From NCBI RefSeq assembly GCF_004959855.1, contig NZ_SPNT01000002.1, forward strand, positions 434,001-498,000: DNA of 64,000 nt, written 5' to 3'. Source of the DNA: Nitratireductor sp. XY-223. Its GTDB lineage: Bacteria; Pseudomonadota; Alphaproteobacteria; Rhizobiales; Rhizobiaceae. A program made the translations under genes and the position numbers. Below, in pieces: positions 1 to 8,865 of this stretch; the first letter of the stretch is position 1, and each line of letters starts with the position of its first letter. The notes under the pieces were generated by a model, which worked only from the letters and a program-made list of their open reading frames with translations, did not search any database and was not told where the DNA came from.

Positions 1-2548
1 CCTTGATGCCCGGAAAGCGCTCGAAATAGGTCTTGATATAGTCACTCGCCTCGGAGCGCTCGATGCCCAGCTGGTTGGCGAGACCGAAGGCGGAAATGCC
101 GTAGATGATGCCGAAATTGATCGCCTTGGCGCGGCGGCGAACCTCGGACGGCATGTCCTTGACCGGCACGCCGAACATCTCGGAGGCGGTCATAGCGTGG
201 ATGTCCATGCCGTCGGCGAAGGCCTGCTTGAGCGCGTCGATGTCGGCGACATGGGCAAGCACCCGCAATTCGATCTGCGAATAGTCGGCCGAGACCAGCT
301 TGTTGCCAGGCTCGCACACGAAGGCGGTACGGATCTTGCGGCCCTCGGTCGTGCGTATGGGAATATTTTGCAGGTTCGGGTCGGAGGACGAGAGCCGGCC
401 GGTCGTCGTCGCCGCCAGCGCGTAGGAGGTGTGGACGCGTTTCGTTTCCGGATTGATGTAATCGGGCAGGGCGTCCGTGTAGGTGGATTTCAGCTTGGTA
501 AGCTGGCGCCAATCGACGATCTTGCGCGGTAGTTCGTGGCCTTCGGCCGCAAGGTCCTCGAGCACCTGCGCCGAGGTCGACCACTGGCCGGTCTTCGTCT
601 TGGAGCCGCCCGGCAGGCCCATGTTTCCGAACAGGATCTCGCCGAGCTGCTTGGGCGAGCCGATGTTGAACTTGGCACCGGCGAGCTCGTAAATCTCGTC
701 CTCGAGCGCGGCGGCGCCCTGCGCGAAATCGCCGGACAGCCGCGACAGGATCTGCCGGTCGACGCTGATGCCGCGCAATTCCATTTTTGCCAGCACAGGC
801 ACCATCGGCCGCTCGAGCCGCTCATAGACGGAGGCAAGCCCCTCGGCGGCGAGGCGCGGTTTGAGGACCTGCCAGAGCCTCAGTGTGATATCGGCGTCCT
901 CGGCGGCATAGGCGGTCGCCTTGTCGATCTCGACGAAATCGAAGGTCACGGCCGATTTGCCGCTGCCTGCCACCTCCTTGTAGGCGATCGGCTTGTGGCC
1001 GAGCCAGCGGTCGGACAGCGCATCCATGCCCTGGCCGCCGCGGCCTGCATCGAGCGCGTAGGAAACCAGCATCGTGTCGTCGAAGCCGCGCACCTCGATG
1101 CCGTAGCGCTTCATGAGCAGCCAGTCATATTTGAGGTTCTGTGCGATCTTCAGGACCGCCGGATCCTCGAGCAGCGCCTTGAGCTGTGCCAGGGCGTCGT
1201 CGATGGGGATCTGGTCGTCTGCCAGTCCGCCGCCGAGCAGATCGTCCTGGCCCTTCCTGTGGCTGAGCGGCACATAGCAGGCCTTGACCGGGCCGGCGGC
1301 GTTCGAGGCACCGTCCTGCGGCTGATAGGCGAGTGAGAAACCGACGAGTTCGGCCTGCATGGCGTCGAGCGACGTGGATTCCGTATCGAACGCGACAACG
1401 CCGGTCTCGCGCGCCACGGCGATGAAGCCGGAGAGTGTCTGCGCGTCGCGGATGCAGGCATAGCTTTCATGGTCGATCTTCGCGTCGGCCGCCGCGCTGG
1501 CGCGCGCGGCGGCAAGATCCGCCGGCTTCCAGCCGCCGCCCGACGCTGCGCGCGGCACCGCCTTCGGTTCGGGCGCGTCACCGGCGTCGAGGTCGGGTCC
1601 GCGCGCCTCGGGGCCCCATTCCACCGGCACGTCCGCCGCCTCGATCGCCGCGGCGTCGGTCTCGGTCGCCTCGGCGACGCGGCGCGTCAGCGCGTTGAAG
1701 CCCATGGCCTTCAAAAACGCGATCAGCTTCGGGCCGTCCTGCGGCTCGAGCCTGAAGTCGGCGGGCGTGTCGTCCACCGGCGCATCCTTGCGCAAGGTCA
1801 CCAGCTCGCGCGAAAGACGCGCCTGGTCGGCGAACTCGATGATGTTCTCGCGCCGCTTGTTCTGCTTGATCTCGCCGGCCCGCTCGAGCAGCGTGTCGAG
1901 ATCGCCGAAGGTTTCAAGAAGCTGCGCCGCCGTCTTCGGCCCGATGCCGGGAATTCCCGGAATATTGTCGGTCGAATCGCCCGTCAGGGACTGCAGGTCG
2001 ATCATCTTTTCCGGCGAAACGCCCCATTTCTCGACCACTTCCGGGGCCTCGATGCGGCGGTCCTTCATGGTGTCGTACATGACGATCCGGTCGGTCACCA
2101 GCTGCATGAGGTCCTTGTCGGAGGAGATGATGGTTGTGTCGGCGCCGGCCTCCTCGGCGAGCCGCGCATAGGTGGCGATCAGGTCGTCGGCCTCGAATCC
2201 CTCCATCTCGATGCAGGGCAGGTTGAAGGCGCGCGTCGCCGCGCGGATCAGCCCGAACTGCGGAATGAGATCCTCCGGCGGCGCCGAGCGATTGGCCTTG
2301 TATTCCGGATACATCTCCTTGCGGAAGGTCTGGGAGGAATGGTCGAAAATGACCGCCAGATGGGTGGGCGTCACGCCGACCGACGTGTCGCGCGCCTCCG
2401 ACAGGAGCTTCCACAGCATGTTGCAGAAACCGGAGACGGCGCCAACCGGAAGGCCGTCGGTCTTGCGGGTCAGCGGCGGCAATGCGTGGTAGGCGCGGAA
2501 TATGTATCCCGAGCCGTCAACGAGAAAGAGATGATCGTCCTTGTTCAT
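1..2548 (-). CDS. polA: DNA polymerase I (3' end beyond the window)
   Basis: Family A DNA polymerase for Okazaki fragment processing and repair synthesis. The gene runs off the left edge, so 849 N-terminal residues are visible out of the roughly 950-1000 usual in alphaproteobacteria. In order I see the 5' nuclease domain (start MNKDDHLFLVDGSGYIFRAY, then SSDKDL and GIPGIGPKTA), a 3'-5' exonuclease domain near residues 340-520 that keeps FDTES at about residue 385 and YAAEDAD, so proofreading looks intact, and the polymerase domain with SADYSQIELR (catalytic Asp about 755). The visible part ends in YFERFPGIK. The ATG at 2546-2548 fits the family N-terminus, although no clear Shine-Dalgarno precedes it. 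It lies 68 bases downstream of the Lrp-type gene on the same strand. Confidence 0.97.
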   Translation of the reverse strand, partial: MNKDDHLFLVDGSGYIFRAYHALPPLTRKTDGLPVGAVSGFCNMLWKLLSEARDTSVGVTPTHLAVIFDHSSQTFRKEMYPEYKANRSAPPEDLIPQFGLIRAATRAFNLPCIEMEGFEADDLIATYARLAEEAGADTTIISSDKDLMQLVTDRIVMYDTMKDRRIEAPEVVEKWGVSPEKMIDLQSLTGDSTDNIPGIPGIGPKTAAQLLETFGDLDTLLERAGEIKQNKRRENIIEFADQARLSRELVTLRKDAPVDDTPADFRLEPQDGPKLIAFLKAMGFNALTRRVAEATETDAAAIEAADVPVEWGPEARGPDLDAGDAPEPKAVPRAASGGGWKPADLAAARASAAADAKIDHESYACIRDAQTLSGFIAVARETGVVAFDTESTSLDAMQAELVGFSLAYQPQDGASNAAGPVKACYVPLSHRKGQDDLLGGGLADDQIPIDDALAQLKALLEDPAVLKIAQNLKYDWLLMKRYGIEVRGFDDTMLVSYALDAGRGGQGMDALSDRWLGHKPIAYKEVAGSGKSAVTFDFVEIDKATAYAAEDADITLRLWQVLKPRLAAEGLASVYERLERPMVPVLAKMELRGISVDRQILSRLSGDFAQGAAALEDEIYELAGAKFNIGSPKQLGEILFGNMGLPGGSKTKTGQWSTSAQVLEDLAAEGHELPRKIVDWRQLTKLKSTYTDALPDYINPETKRVHTSYALAATTTGRLSSSDPNLQNIPIRTTEGRKIRTAFVCEPGNKLVSADYSQIELRVLAHVADIDALKQAFADGMDIHAMTASEMFGVPVKDMPSEVRRRAKAINFGIIYGISAFGLANQLGIERSEASDYIKTYFERFPGIK

Positions 2549-2616
2549 GGCGAAAGGGATAACGCAGGCGTTTCACCGCGTCCATGGCGCAACGGCAAAT
2601 TGACGCCGCATTGCTG

Positions 2617-3057
2617 TCAAATCGCCGGACGTTCGGCGCTGCGCTTGGTCGCAAGATAGAGATTCGTCTCGCTGGCCGATATGCCCTCGATGAGGCGGAT
2701 CTTGTGCAATACGGCATCGAGCGAGGACAGCGTGTCGGTGCCCAGCTCCACGACGAGGTCCCACTTGCCGTTGGTGGTGTGGATCGCGGTAATCTCGGGC
2801 ATGCCGCGCAGCCTCGCCACGATGCGGTCGGTGCCGCGCCCCTCGATCGACAGAAGCATGATGCCGCGCACCGGCAATTCGAAGGCGTCGGAGCGCAATA
2901 TGACGCTGAAACCGAGGATCTCGCCCGACCGGACCAGTTTCTCCAGACGGGTGCGGACCGTCGCCCGCGAGACGCCCAGTTCGACGGCGAGGTCGGATAT
3001 GGCGGCCCTGCCATTGTGGCGCAGCGCCGAGATCAGTTTCTGGTCAGTACCGTCCAT
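2617..3057 (-). CDS. Lrp/AsnC family transcriptional regulator
   Basis: A 146-residue protein with the standard Lrp/AsnC layout. The N-terminal winged helix-turn-helix (about residues 3-60) begins MDGTDQKLISALRHNGRAAI and has LGVSRATVRTRLEKL as recognition region. A C-terminal RAM/effector domain follows (about 65-140, with NGKWDLVVELGT). It is divergent from the arginase/ornithine cyclodeaminase pair with 116 bases between the start codons. That is the usual position of a local amino-acid-responsive regulator of arginine/ornithine breakdown in rhizobia, so I infer that it controls that operon and itself. The effector (arginine or ornithine) is not visible from sequence. Confidence 0.9.
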   Translation of the reverse strand: MDGTDQKLISALRHNGRAAISDLAVELGVSRATVRTRLEKLVRSGEILGFSVILRSDAFELPVRGIMLLSIEGRGTDRIVARLRGMPEITAIHTTNGKWDLVVELGTDTLSSLDAVLHKIRLIEGISASETNLYLATKRSAERPAI

Positions 3058-3060
3058 TTC

Positions 3061-3150
3061 GGATAATTCTCATACCATTTTGAGCATCCGATAGCTCAAA
3101 TTGGATCATTTGCCAAGTTTTTTCCGCCGATCGTAAGAGGGATAATTCTC
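3061..3150. promoter_or_regulatory. Divergent control region with operator-like dyad and direct repeats
   Basis: The 116-base space between the Lrp-type gene and the arginase gene holds a perfect 7-base inverted repeat, TTTGAGC at 3079-3085 and GCTCAAA at 3094-3100, separated by 8 bases. It also holds two identical 11-mers GGATAATTCTC at 3061-3071 and 3140-3150, 79 bases apart. Lrp proteins bind as dimers and higher oligomers to spaced sites, so these are reasonable candidate operators for the divergently encoded regulator. This is inference from position and symmetry. Confidence 0.5.
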
Positions 3151-3173
3151 CAAATGCGAATCGGACAACACAA

Positions 3174-4103
3174 ATGACGACCCATCTCAGCCTGATCGGA
3201 GCACCCGTGGAGACCGGAGCCAGCCAGCCCGGCTGCCTGATGGGGCCGGACGCGCTCAGGACAGCCGGAATCAGCGATGTCCTGACCGGCCTCGGCTACC
3301 ATGTCCGGGACCGGGGCAACGCCCGCGCGGCGCCTGAAAACGGCGTGACGCACGCCAATCCGGCCATCCGCAACCTCGGCGAAACCATCGGCTGGTCGCG
3401 GGCGCTCAGCGAGATGGGCTACCGCTCCGCCGCGGAGGGCGAATTGCCCGTGTTTCTGGGCGGCGACCATTCGATTTCCATGGGCAGCGTTCCGGCCGTC
3501 ACGCGCCATGCGGCCGAGCAGGGGCGCACCCAGTTCGTGCTGTGGCTGGACGCCCATCCGGACTTTCACACGCTCGATTCGACGAAAAGCGGAAACCTGC
3601 ACGGAACCCCGGTCGCCTATGTGACCGGCCAGCCGGGTTTCGAGGCGCATTTCCCGCCGCTTCACGCAACCGTCGATCCGCGCAATGTGTGCCTGTTCGG
3701 CATCCGCTCCGTCGACGAGCACGAGCGCGAGGACCTGACCCGCAACGGCGTGAGCGTGCACGACATGCGGTCGATCGACGAACATGGCGTGCCGAGCCTT
3801 CTGAACGCGTTTCTGGAGCGGGTGCGCGCCGCCGACGGACGGTTGCATGTCAGCCTCGATGTCGACTTTCTCGATCCGACGATCGCGCCGGCGGTGGGCA
3901 CAACCGTTCCGGGCGGCGCCACTTTCCGCGAAGCCCACCTCGTCATGGAGATGCTGCACGACAGCGGCCTGGTGACATCGCTCGATGTCGTCGAGCTCAA
4001 CCCGTTCCTGGACGAGCGCGGCCGCACCGCGAAACTGATGGTGGACCTGGTTGCCAGCCTGTTCGGCAAGCGGGTCATGGACCGCCCGACGCGGTCCTAT
4101 TGA
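3174..4103 (+). CDS. rocF: Arginase
   Basis: Hydrolyses L-arginine to ornithine and urea in the cytoplasm. The 309-residue length is normal for the ureohydrolase family. The binuclear manganese motifs are all present: GGDHSISMGS (about residue 100), DAHPDFHT (about 125), and SLDVDFLDPTIAP with the following GTTVPGG (about 226-245). A glutamate follows in VVELNPFLDE. The gene is read together with ornithine cyclodeaminase (23 bases apart), which takes the arginase product onward, so the pair forms an arginine-to-proline catabolic route. Agmatinase is a related alternative, but the pairing with ornithine cyclodeaminase favours arginase. Confidence 0.93.
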   Translation: MTTHLSLIGAPVETGASQPGCLMGPDALRTAGISDVLTGLGYHVRDRGNARAAPENGVTHANPAIRNLGETIGWSRALSEMGYRSAAEGELPVFLGGDHSISMGSVPAVTRHAAEQGRTQFVLWLDAHPDFHTLDSTKSGNLHGTPVAYVTGQPGFEAHFPPLHATVDPRNVCLFGIRSVDEHEREDLTRNGVSVHDMRSIDEHGVPSLLNAFLERVRAADGRLHVSLDVDFLDPTIAPAVGTTVPGGATFREAHLVMEMLHDSGLVTSLDVVELNPFLDERGRTAKLMVDLVASLFGKRVMDRPTRSY

Positions 4104-4126
4104 GCGAGAACAAGGAGGAATCGGTC

Positions 4127-5185
4127 ATGGTCCATTTTGTCGGCGTGGAGGCGATGATCAAGCTGGTCGAGCGGACCGGTCTCCAGAATTTCCTGACAGG
4201 GCTCTGCGGCGCCATCGAGGGCGATTTCAAGCGCTGGCAGAACTTCGAGAAGACCCCGCGCATCGCCAGCCACTCCAGCGTAGGCGTCATCGAGCTGATG
4301 CCGACCAGCGACGGCGACCACTACGGTTTCAAATATGTCAACGGCCATCCGAAGAACATGAAGGAAGGCCTGCAGACGGTGACCGCGTTCGGTGTTCTAT
4401 CCGATGTTTCAACGGGTTATCCGATCCTCGTCAGTGAGATGACACTGCTGACGGCGCTGCGCACAGCGGCGACTTCCGCCATGGCCGCCAAGCACCTCGC
4501 CCGTCCCGATTCACGCTGCATGGCGATCATCGGCAACGGTGCGCAGTCGGAATTCCAGGCGCTGGCCTTTGCCGCGATTGCGGGGATCGAGCGCATTCGG
4601 CTCAACGACATCGACCGCGCCGCCAGCCGCAAATGCGCCGCCAATCTTGCCGGCCGCGGCCTCCATGTCACCATCTGCCCGACCTCGCAGGATGCGGTGT
4701 CCGGCGCCGACATCATCACCACCGTCACGGCCGACAAGCAGTACGCCACGATCCTGACCGACAACATGGTCGGCGAGGGCGTTCACATCAATGCCGTCGG
4801 CGGCGACTGCCCGGGCAAGACCGAGCTGCACCGGGACATCCTCCTGCGCTCCGGGATCTTTGTCGAATTTACGGCGCAGACACGCATAGAGGGTGAAATC
4901 CAGCAGCTGCCGGAAAATTATCCGGTGACCGAACTTTGGCAGGTGATTGCCGAAACGCAACCGGGGCGGCAGTCTGCCCGGGACATCACGCTGTTCGATT
5001 CCGTCGGCTTCGCGATCGAGGATTTCTCGGCCCTCAACTATGTCCGTGAACAGGCCCTAAGCCACGGAATCTTCGAGGAACTTGATCTGATCGCCGACTT
5101 GCAGGACCCGCGCGACCTGTTCGGCGTCCTGGGCCGCGGAAGCAGTCCTTTCCGCGGACCGCAGCAGCCGCCGGCGGCAGCCTGA
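4127..5185 (+). CDS. ocd: Ornithine cyclodeaminase
   Basis: Converts L-ornithine to L-proline and ammonia with tightly bound NAD. The start at 4127 follows a strong ribosome site (AAGGAGGAA at 4112-4120) and gives 352 residues, the usual length. Family features are the N-terminal MVHFVGVEAMIKLVERTG, the substrate-binding stretch GFKYVNGHPKN (about residue 65) and the dinucleotide-binding IGNGAQSEFQALAF (about 135). NAVGGDCPGKTEL follows at about 225. The longer open frame that reaches back into the arginase gene has no support. With arginase upstream it lets the cell use arginine as a carbon and nitrogen source. Confidence 0.94.
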   Translation: MVHFVGVEAMIKLVERTGLQNFLTGLCGAIEGDFKRWQNFEKTPRIASHSSVGVIELMPTSDGDHYGFKYVNGHPKNMKEGLQTVTAFGVLSDVSTGYPILVSEMTLLTALRTAATSAMAAKHLARPDSRCMAIIGNGAQSEFQALAFAAIAGIERIRLNDIDRAASRKCAANLAGRGLHVTICPTSQDAVSGADIITTVTADKQYATILTDNMVGEGVHINAVGGDCPGKTELHRDILLRSGIFVEFTAQTRIEGEIQQLPENYPVTELWQVIAETQPGRQSARDITLFDSVGFAIEDFSALNYVREQALSHGIFEELDLIADLQDPRDLFGVLGRGSSPFRGPQQPPAAA

Positions 5186-5335
5186 TTCCCCAAAGATTTG
5201 AGGGGTGTGGGTAACTGGTTTTTCCACTGTAACATAGTCGTGACCGCAATCTCGCGGTTGTGTCCTTGAATTGCCACATTCATCAGCCCAAATCACAGTC
5301 ACCGGCAAGCAAAAATGCCGATGTCTGGCGAGAGG

Positions 5336-5450
5336 CATGTCCCCCGCCACGCCGGACATGAGCGGCGACCTCATCCCCCCCTCTCCGGGTCGCCGCTCAC
5401 ATCCCCAACGCCACCGTGACTTTCCCCTCCAGCCACGGTGGCATCTTTTT
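5336..5450 (+). ncRNA. Candidate small RNA with three C-rich-loop hairpins
   Basis: The 379-base gap 5186-5564 has no credible gene but contains three consecutive hairpins on the plus strand. Hairpin 1 is CATGTCC 5336-5342 with GGACATG 5354-5360 and loop CCCGCCACGCC. Hairpin 2 is a perfect 12-base stem, 5359-5370 with 5388-5399, and a loop of almost only pyrimidines (TCATCCCCCCCTCTCCG). Hairpin 3 is a 9-base stem followed by TCTTTTT, a canonical intrinsic terminator, with loop ACTTTCCCCTCCAGC. C/U-rich loops that can pair with Shine-Dalgarno sequences are typical of alphaproteobacterial trans-acting sRNAs such as the suhB/mmgR and NfeR1 (alpha-r14) types. I cannot assign a family without a covariance search. 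The 5' end is not determined, and 5186-5335 and 5451-5564 hold nothing else I recognise. Confidence 0.6.
5410..5450 (+). terminator. Intrinsic terminator of the candidate sRNA
   Basis: GCCACCGTG at 5410-5418 pairs perfectly with CACGGTGGC at 5434-5442, and a T tract at 5444-5450 follows. It is 260 bases beyond the ornithine cyclodeaminase stop, which suits an independent transcript better than that operon, though it could end both. Confidence 0.75.
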
Positions 5451-5564
5451 GCCCCAAACACAGGCACGGCCGCACAGACTCACTGCCCGATAAACCGGAT
5501 GTTGTGTTTGCGGCGCAACTCGCTCTAATGTCCCGTTTGCGATTCCCGTATTCAGGAGCACTTC

Positions 5565-6947
5565 ATGGCCGATCTCGCCGCCACGCTGTCACGGGCCGAC
5601 AGCAATCTCGATGACAGCCTCGACCGACTCTCGCAGCTTGTGCGCATCAAGTCGATTTCGACGGATCCCGCCTACGCCCCCGATTGCCGCAAGGCCGCCG
5701 AATGGCTGGTCGAGGCGCTTGCCGAGATCGGCTTTTCCGCCAGCGTTCGCGATACCATCGGCCATCCGATGGTCGTCGCCCACCACGACGGCCCCGACGG
5801 GGCGCCGCATGTGCTGTTCTATGGCCATTACGACGTGCAGCCGGTCGATCCGATCGAACTGTGGACCAGCGACCCGTTCGAGCCGGCGGTGACGGAGCTT
5901 ACGCCGGGCCGCAAGGTGATCACCGGCCGGGGAACGAGCGACGACAAGGGGCAGCTCATGACCTTCGTCGAGGCCTGCCGGGCCTACAAGGAGACCACGG
6001 GCGCGCTGCCATGCCGGGTGTCGATCCTGTTCGAAGGCGAGGAGGAATCCGGGTCCGTATCGCTGCAGCCCTTTCTGGACGAGAACGCGGACGAACTGAA
6101 GGCGGACCTTGCGCTGGTCTGCGATACGGGAATGTGGGATGCCGACACGCCGTCCATCTCGGTCGCCTTGCGCGGCCTTACCGGCGAAGAGGTCACCGTC
6201 AAGGCCGCGGACAGGGACCTTCATTCGGGCCATTACGGCGGCAATGCCGCCAATCCGATCCACATACTGTCGTCAATCCTCGGCGCCATGCATGACGAGA
6301 ACGGACGCGTGACCATCCCGCATTTTTACGACGGCGTTCACGAGACGCCGCAAGACATCATGGCGATGTGGGAGGAACTCGGACCCCCGAAGGGCTTTCT
6401 GGAAGATATCGGGCTCTCCATCCCGTCGGGCGAACGGGACCGCAGCATCCTCGAGCGCTGCTGGACACGCCCGACGGCGGAGGTCAACGGCATCACCGGC
6501 GGCTATACCGGCGAGGGGTTCAAGACGGTGATCCCGGCGCAGGCATCAGCCAAGGTCTCGTTCCGGCTGGTGGGCGACCAGGACCCGCATGCAATCAGGG
6601 AGAACTTCCGCAAGTTCGTCAGCGACCGCATTCCGGCGGACTGCTCGGTGGAATTTGCCGAGCACGGCACGTCCGGCGCTATTCAACTGTCCTACGACGC
6701 ACCGGAACTGGCAAAGGCCGGTTCCGCCCTCGAGGAGGAATGGGGCAAGCCCACCGCGCTGCTCGGCATGGGCGGCTCGATCCCCATCGTCGGCGATTTC
6801 CAGTCGCAGCTCGGCATGAATTCGCTGCTGGTCGGCTTCGCGCTGGAAGACGACCGCATCCACTCGCCCAACGAAAAGTACGATCTGCGCTCGTTCCACA
6901 AGGGCGTGCGCTCCTGGGTCCGTATCCTCGACGCGCTGGCGCGCTGA
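5565..6947 (+). CDS. M20 family metallopeptidase (dipeptidase)
   Basis: A 460-residue cytoplasmic zinc peptidase of the M20 (ArgE/DapE/CPG2/CNDP-like) family. Visible features are YGHYDVQP with the first metal ligand His and catalytic Asp (about residues 86-93), GRGTSDDKGQ (about 125-134), and FEGEEESGS carrying the catalytic and metal-binding Glu pair (about 157-165). DLHSGHYGG lies in the dimerisation/lid domain (about 218), and the C-terminal HSPNEKYDL supplies the last His ligand. The length and DLHSGHYGG element fit the CNDP-type dipeptidase branch used for short peptides. The substrate cannot be told from sequence. A ribosome site CAGGAG lies at 5551-5556. Confidence 0.9.
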   Translation: MADLAATLSRADSNLDDSLDRLSQLVRIKSISTDPAYAPDCRKAAEWLVEALAEIGFSASVRDTIGHPMVVAHHDGPDGAPHVLFYGHYDVQPVDPIELWTSDPFEPAVTELTPGRKVITGRGTSDDKGQLMTFVEACRAYKETTGALPCRVSILFEGEEESGSVSLQPFLDENADELKADLALVCDTGMWDADTPSISVALRGLTGEEVTVKAADRDLHSGHYGGNAANPIHILSSILGAMHDENGRVTIPHFYDGVHETPQDIMAMWEELGPPKGFLEDIGLSIPSGERDRSILERCWTRPTAEVNGITGGYTGEGFKTVIPAQASAKVSFRLVGDQDPHAIRENFRKFVSDRIPADCSVEFAEHGTSGAIQLSYDAPELAKAGSALEEEWGKPTALLGMGGSIPIVGDFQSQLGMNSLLVGFALEDDRIHSPNEKYDLRSFHKGVRSWVRILDALAR

Positions 6948-6955
6948 CCCGCGGG

Positions 6956-7711
6956 TCAGGCGCGGCGCTCCGCACGGATGATCGCGCCGCCCAACCGTCC
7001 TTCGCGCAGGACGCCGAGAAGCTGTGAATAAAGGCCGAGCACGCGCTCATAGCCTTCGGCCTGCGCCAGGGCTTCGATGTCGGCGCGCCGTGTCCTGATC
7101 CGGTCGACGAGCCGCCGGTACCAGCCGACATAGGCGTCGGTAATGTCGCACCGACCGGTCACCGACCAGCCGGTGTGGTCGAGAATGTCCGCGATCCGTC
7201 CGGCGACCATCGGGTTGGCCAGGAAACCCGCGCCGCCTTCCATGATCGCATGGTCGGCGTAGCCGCCCGGATCCTCGTAGTCGAATATCACCAGCGTGGC
7301 GCCGGGACGCGCCGCCTCGGCGAGCGCCGCCAGCGCCCGAGCGTGGTCCGGTATCGCATAAAGGACATTGAACATGGTCACGGCATCGAAATAGCCGGCG
7401 TAGCGCTGGCCGAGATCGGCGATGTCGCCCGCCTCGAACCGGATATCGGGATAGGCGCGCTCCGCCTCGCGGATGGAATCGGGCTCGATATCGACGCCCG
7501 TCACCCGGCCCCAGCCGTTTTTCTGCATATAGTCCGCGGTGCCGCCGCGGCCGCACCCCGCGTCCAGCAGGGCCCGTTCACCGTCCCTCGGAAGATCCGC
7601 CAGTGCCAGCTCGATCGCCTCTTCCTCGCCGGCATGGGCGTAGTTGCCCTCGCGCACCAGCGCCAGGATCCGCTTGCCGAGATGGGAGTTCATCGTAAAG
7701 GACGCTGTCAT
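6956..7711 (-). CDS. Class I SAM-dependent methyltransferase
   Basis: A 251-residue protein with a Rossmann-type methyltransferase core: motif I LLDAGCGRGGTADYMQ (about residues 48-63), acidic end of strand 2 in GVDIEPDSI, motif II/III FEAGDI, and FDAVTMFNVLYAIPDHA. No membrane segments. The substrate is unknown; the pattern resembles sarcosine/dimethylglycine-type or UbiE-like small-molecule methyltransferases. An internal ATG at 7691-7693 is an alternative start. It converges on the M20 peptidase with only 8 bases between the genes, and the acyltransferase gene lies upstream on the same strand. Confidence 0.82.
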   Translation of the reverse strand: MTASFTMNSHLGKRILALVREGNYAHAGEEEAIELALADLPRDGERALLDAGCGRGGTADYMQKNGWGRVTGVDIEPDSIREAERAYPDIRFEAGDIADLGQRYAGYFDAVTMFNVLYAIPDHARALAALAEAARPGATLVIFDYEDPGGYADHAIMEGGAGFLANPMVAGRIADILDHTGWSVTGRCDITDAYVGWYRRLVDRIRTRRADIEALAQAEGYERVLGLYSQLLGVLREGRLGGAIIRAERRA

Positions 7712-7746
7712 CGAGCCGGCCCCCCGTCCGCACCGGCCGGGTGCGC

Positions 7747-8865
7747 CTACCGTTCAAGCCGCGCCCATCGCGGCCGTTCGAACAGGAAGCGCCCGAAGCC
7801 AGTGGTCTGCACTATCCAGAACAACAGGATAGGCCCGCAGATCGCGGCAATCCAGACCAGGAGGGAAACGGTGCCGATATCCGTCACGATGCCAAGCTTC
7901 AGCAAGACGACGCGCGTCACCGCCATCGGCAAGAAGAAGGCGAGGTAGATGACGATCGAATGGGCGCCGCACCAGCGGATGAACCCGGCCTGCCCGAAAG
8001 CCGAAAGCAGGGCGCTCAGCGACACCAGCACGACAATTCCGCCGATCCCCAGGACCAGCGAGACCACCGGCAGCATCGAAAAGGCGATCGTCGGCGCGGC
8101 GGCGAAACGGGACGCCCACTCGGGCAGGAGGGCGACCGGGGCCGACCAGCTAGTGGCGAAATAGGTGACGACGGTGATGGTCGCGGCGGCTGTCAGCGTC
8201 GTGAACGGGTTCCGGCGGGCGAAGTCGGCCAGTGCGAACACCTTACCGGAATATGCGTAGCCGGCAAAAAACCAGACGAAATAGGACGTGAACTCGTCGA
8301 CCACGACGGCACCCGTGCGGACCGGCAGGACCTGAAGAAGCACAGCAACGGCCAGCACAAGAAGAACCGGCAGGCCGCGCACCAGCCGCGTGGCGACGAA
8401 AAAGACCGGCAATATATAGATGAACCAGAGCGTTCCGAAGGGCTGCACGAATGCCAGCAGATAATTCGCGACCGGCGCGGCGATGCCGCCCTCGGCGGCC
8501 ATGCCCGGCGCCTTGAAGGCGAACTGGATGGTCAGCCAAAGGACATAGAAATAGGCAAAGTGGAGAACCTTGCCGTCGATGAACCGGCCGAGGGGCTTGT
8601 CCACACCGCGCATGAAGAACAGGCCTGATGCCAGAAAGAAGGCCGGCATGCGCATCGGCTGGCTGACTTCGATGAAGATGTGCATCCAGCCGTCGGCACC
8701 GGCCGCCTTTTCGACCCCGGCAACGGCGTGCAGCATGACGACCAGAAGGATACAGAACCCCTTCAGGTAGTCGACCCAGACGACGCGGCCCGATTCCAGG
8801 TGAACATAGTCGCGTGTCGCGCGAACCGCAGCGACTGCGGGGGACTGTTTTTCCACATAGGCCAT
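7747..8865 (-). CDS. Integral membrane acyltransferase, acyltransferase 3/OpgC-like
   Basis: About 372 residues with roughly ten hydrophobic segments. The N-terminal WVDYLKGFCILLVVMLHA is the conserved first-helix motif of acyltransferase-3 proteins, with the catalytic-type His after LVVML. Such enzymes O-acylate extracytoplasmic sugars or lipids (exopolysaccharide, O-antigen, Nod factor). No neighbour identifies the substrate. I chose the ATG at 8863-8865, which is 26 residues before WVDYLKG; an in-frame ATG at 8940 adds 25 residues of unlikely sequence. Neither start has a strong ribosome site. Confidence 0.82.
   Translation of the reverse strand: MAYVEKQSPAVAAVRATRDYVHLESGRVVWVDYLKGFCILLVVMLHAVAGVEKAAGADGWMHIFIEVSQPMRMPAFFLASGLFFMRGVDKPLGRFIDGKVLHFAYFYVLWLTIQFAFKAPGMAAEGGIAAPVANYLLAFVQPFGTLWFIYILPVFFVATRLVRGLPVLLVLAVAVLLQVLPVRTGAVVVDEFTSYFVWFFAGYAYSGKVFALADFARRNPFTTLTAAATITVVTYFATSWSAPVALLPEWASRFAAAPTIAFSMLPVVSLVLGIGGIVVLVSLSALLSAFGQAGFIRWCGAHSIVIYLAFFLPMAVTRVVLLKLGIVTDIGTVSLLVWIAAICGPILLFWIVQTTGFGRFLFERPRWARLER

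Noticed and set aside
2617-3057. Possible fusion or operon of the Lrp-type regulator with polA
   Set aside because: Same strand with a 68-base gap, but functions are unrelated and the regulator's partner is clearly the divergent arginase operon.
5271-5528. 85-codon open frame after ornithine cyclodeaminase
   Set aside because: It runs straight through the three hairpins and the T-tract terminator and has no protein-like composition.
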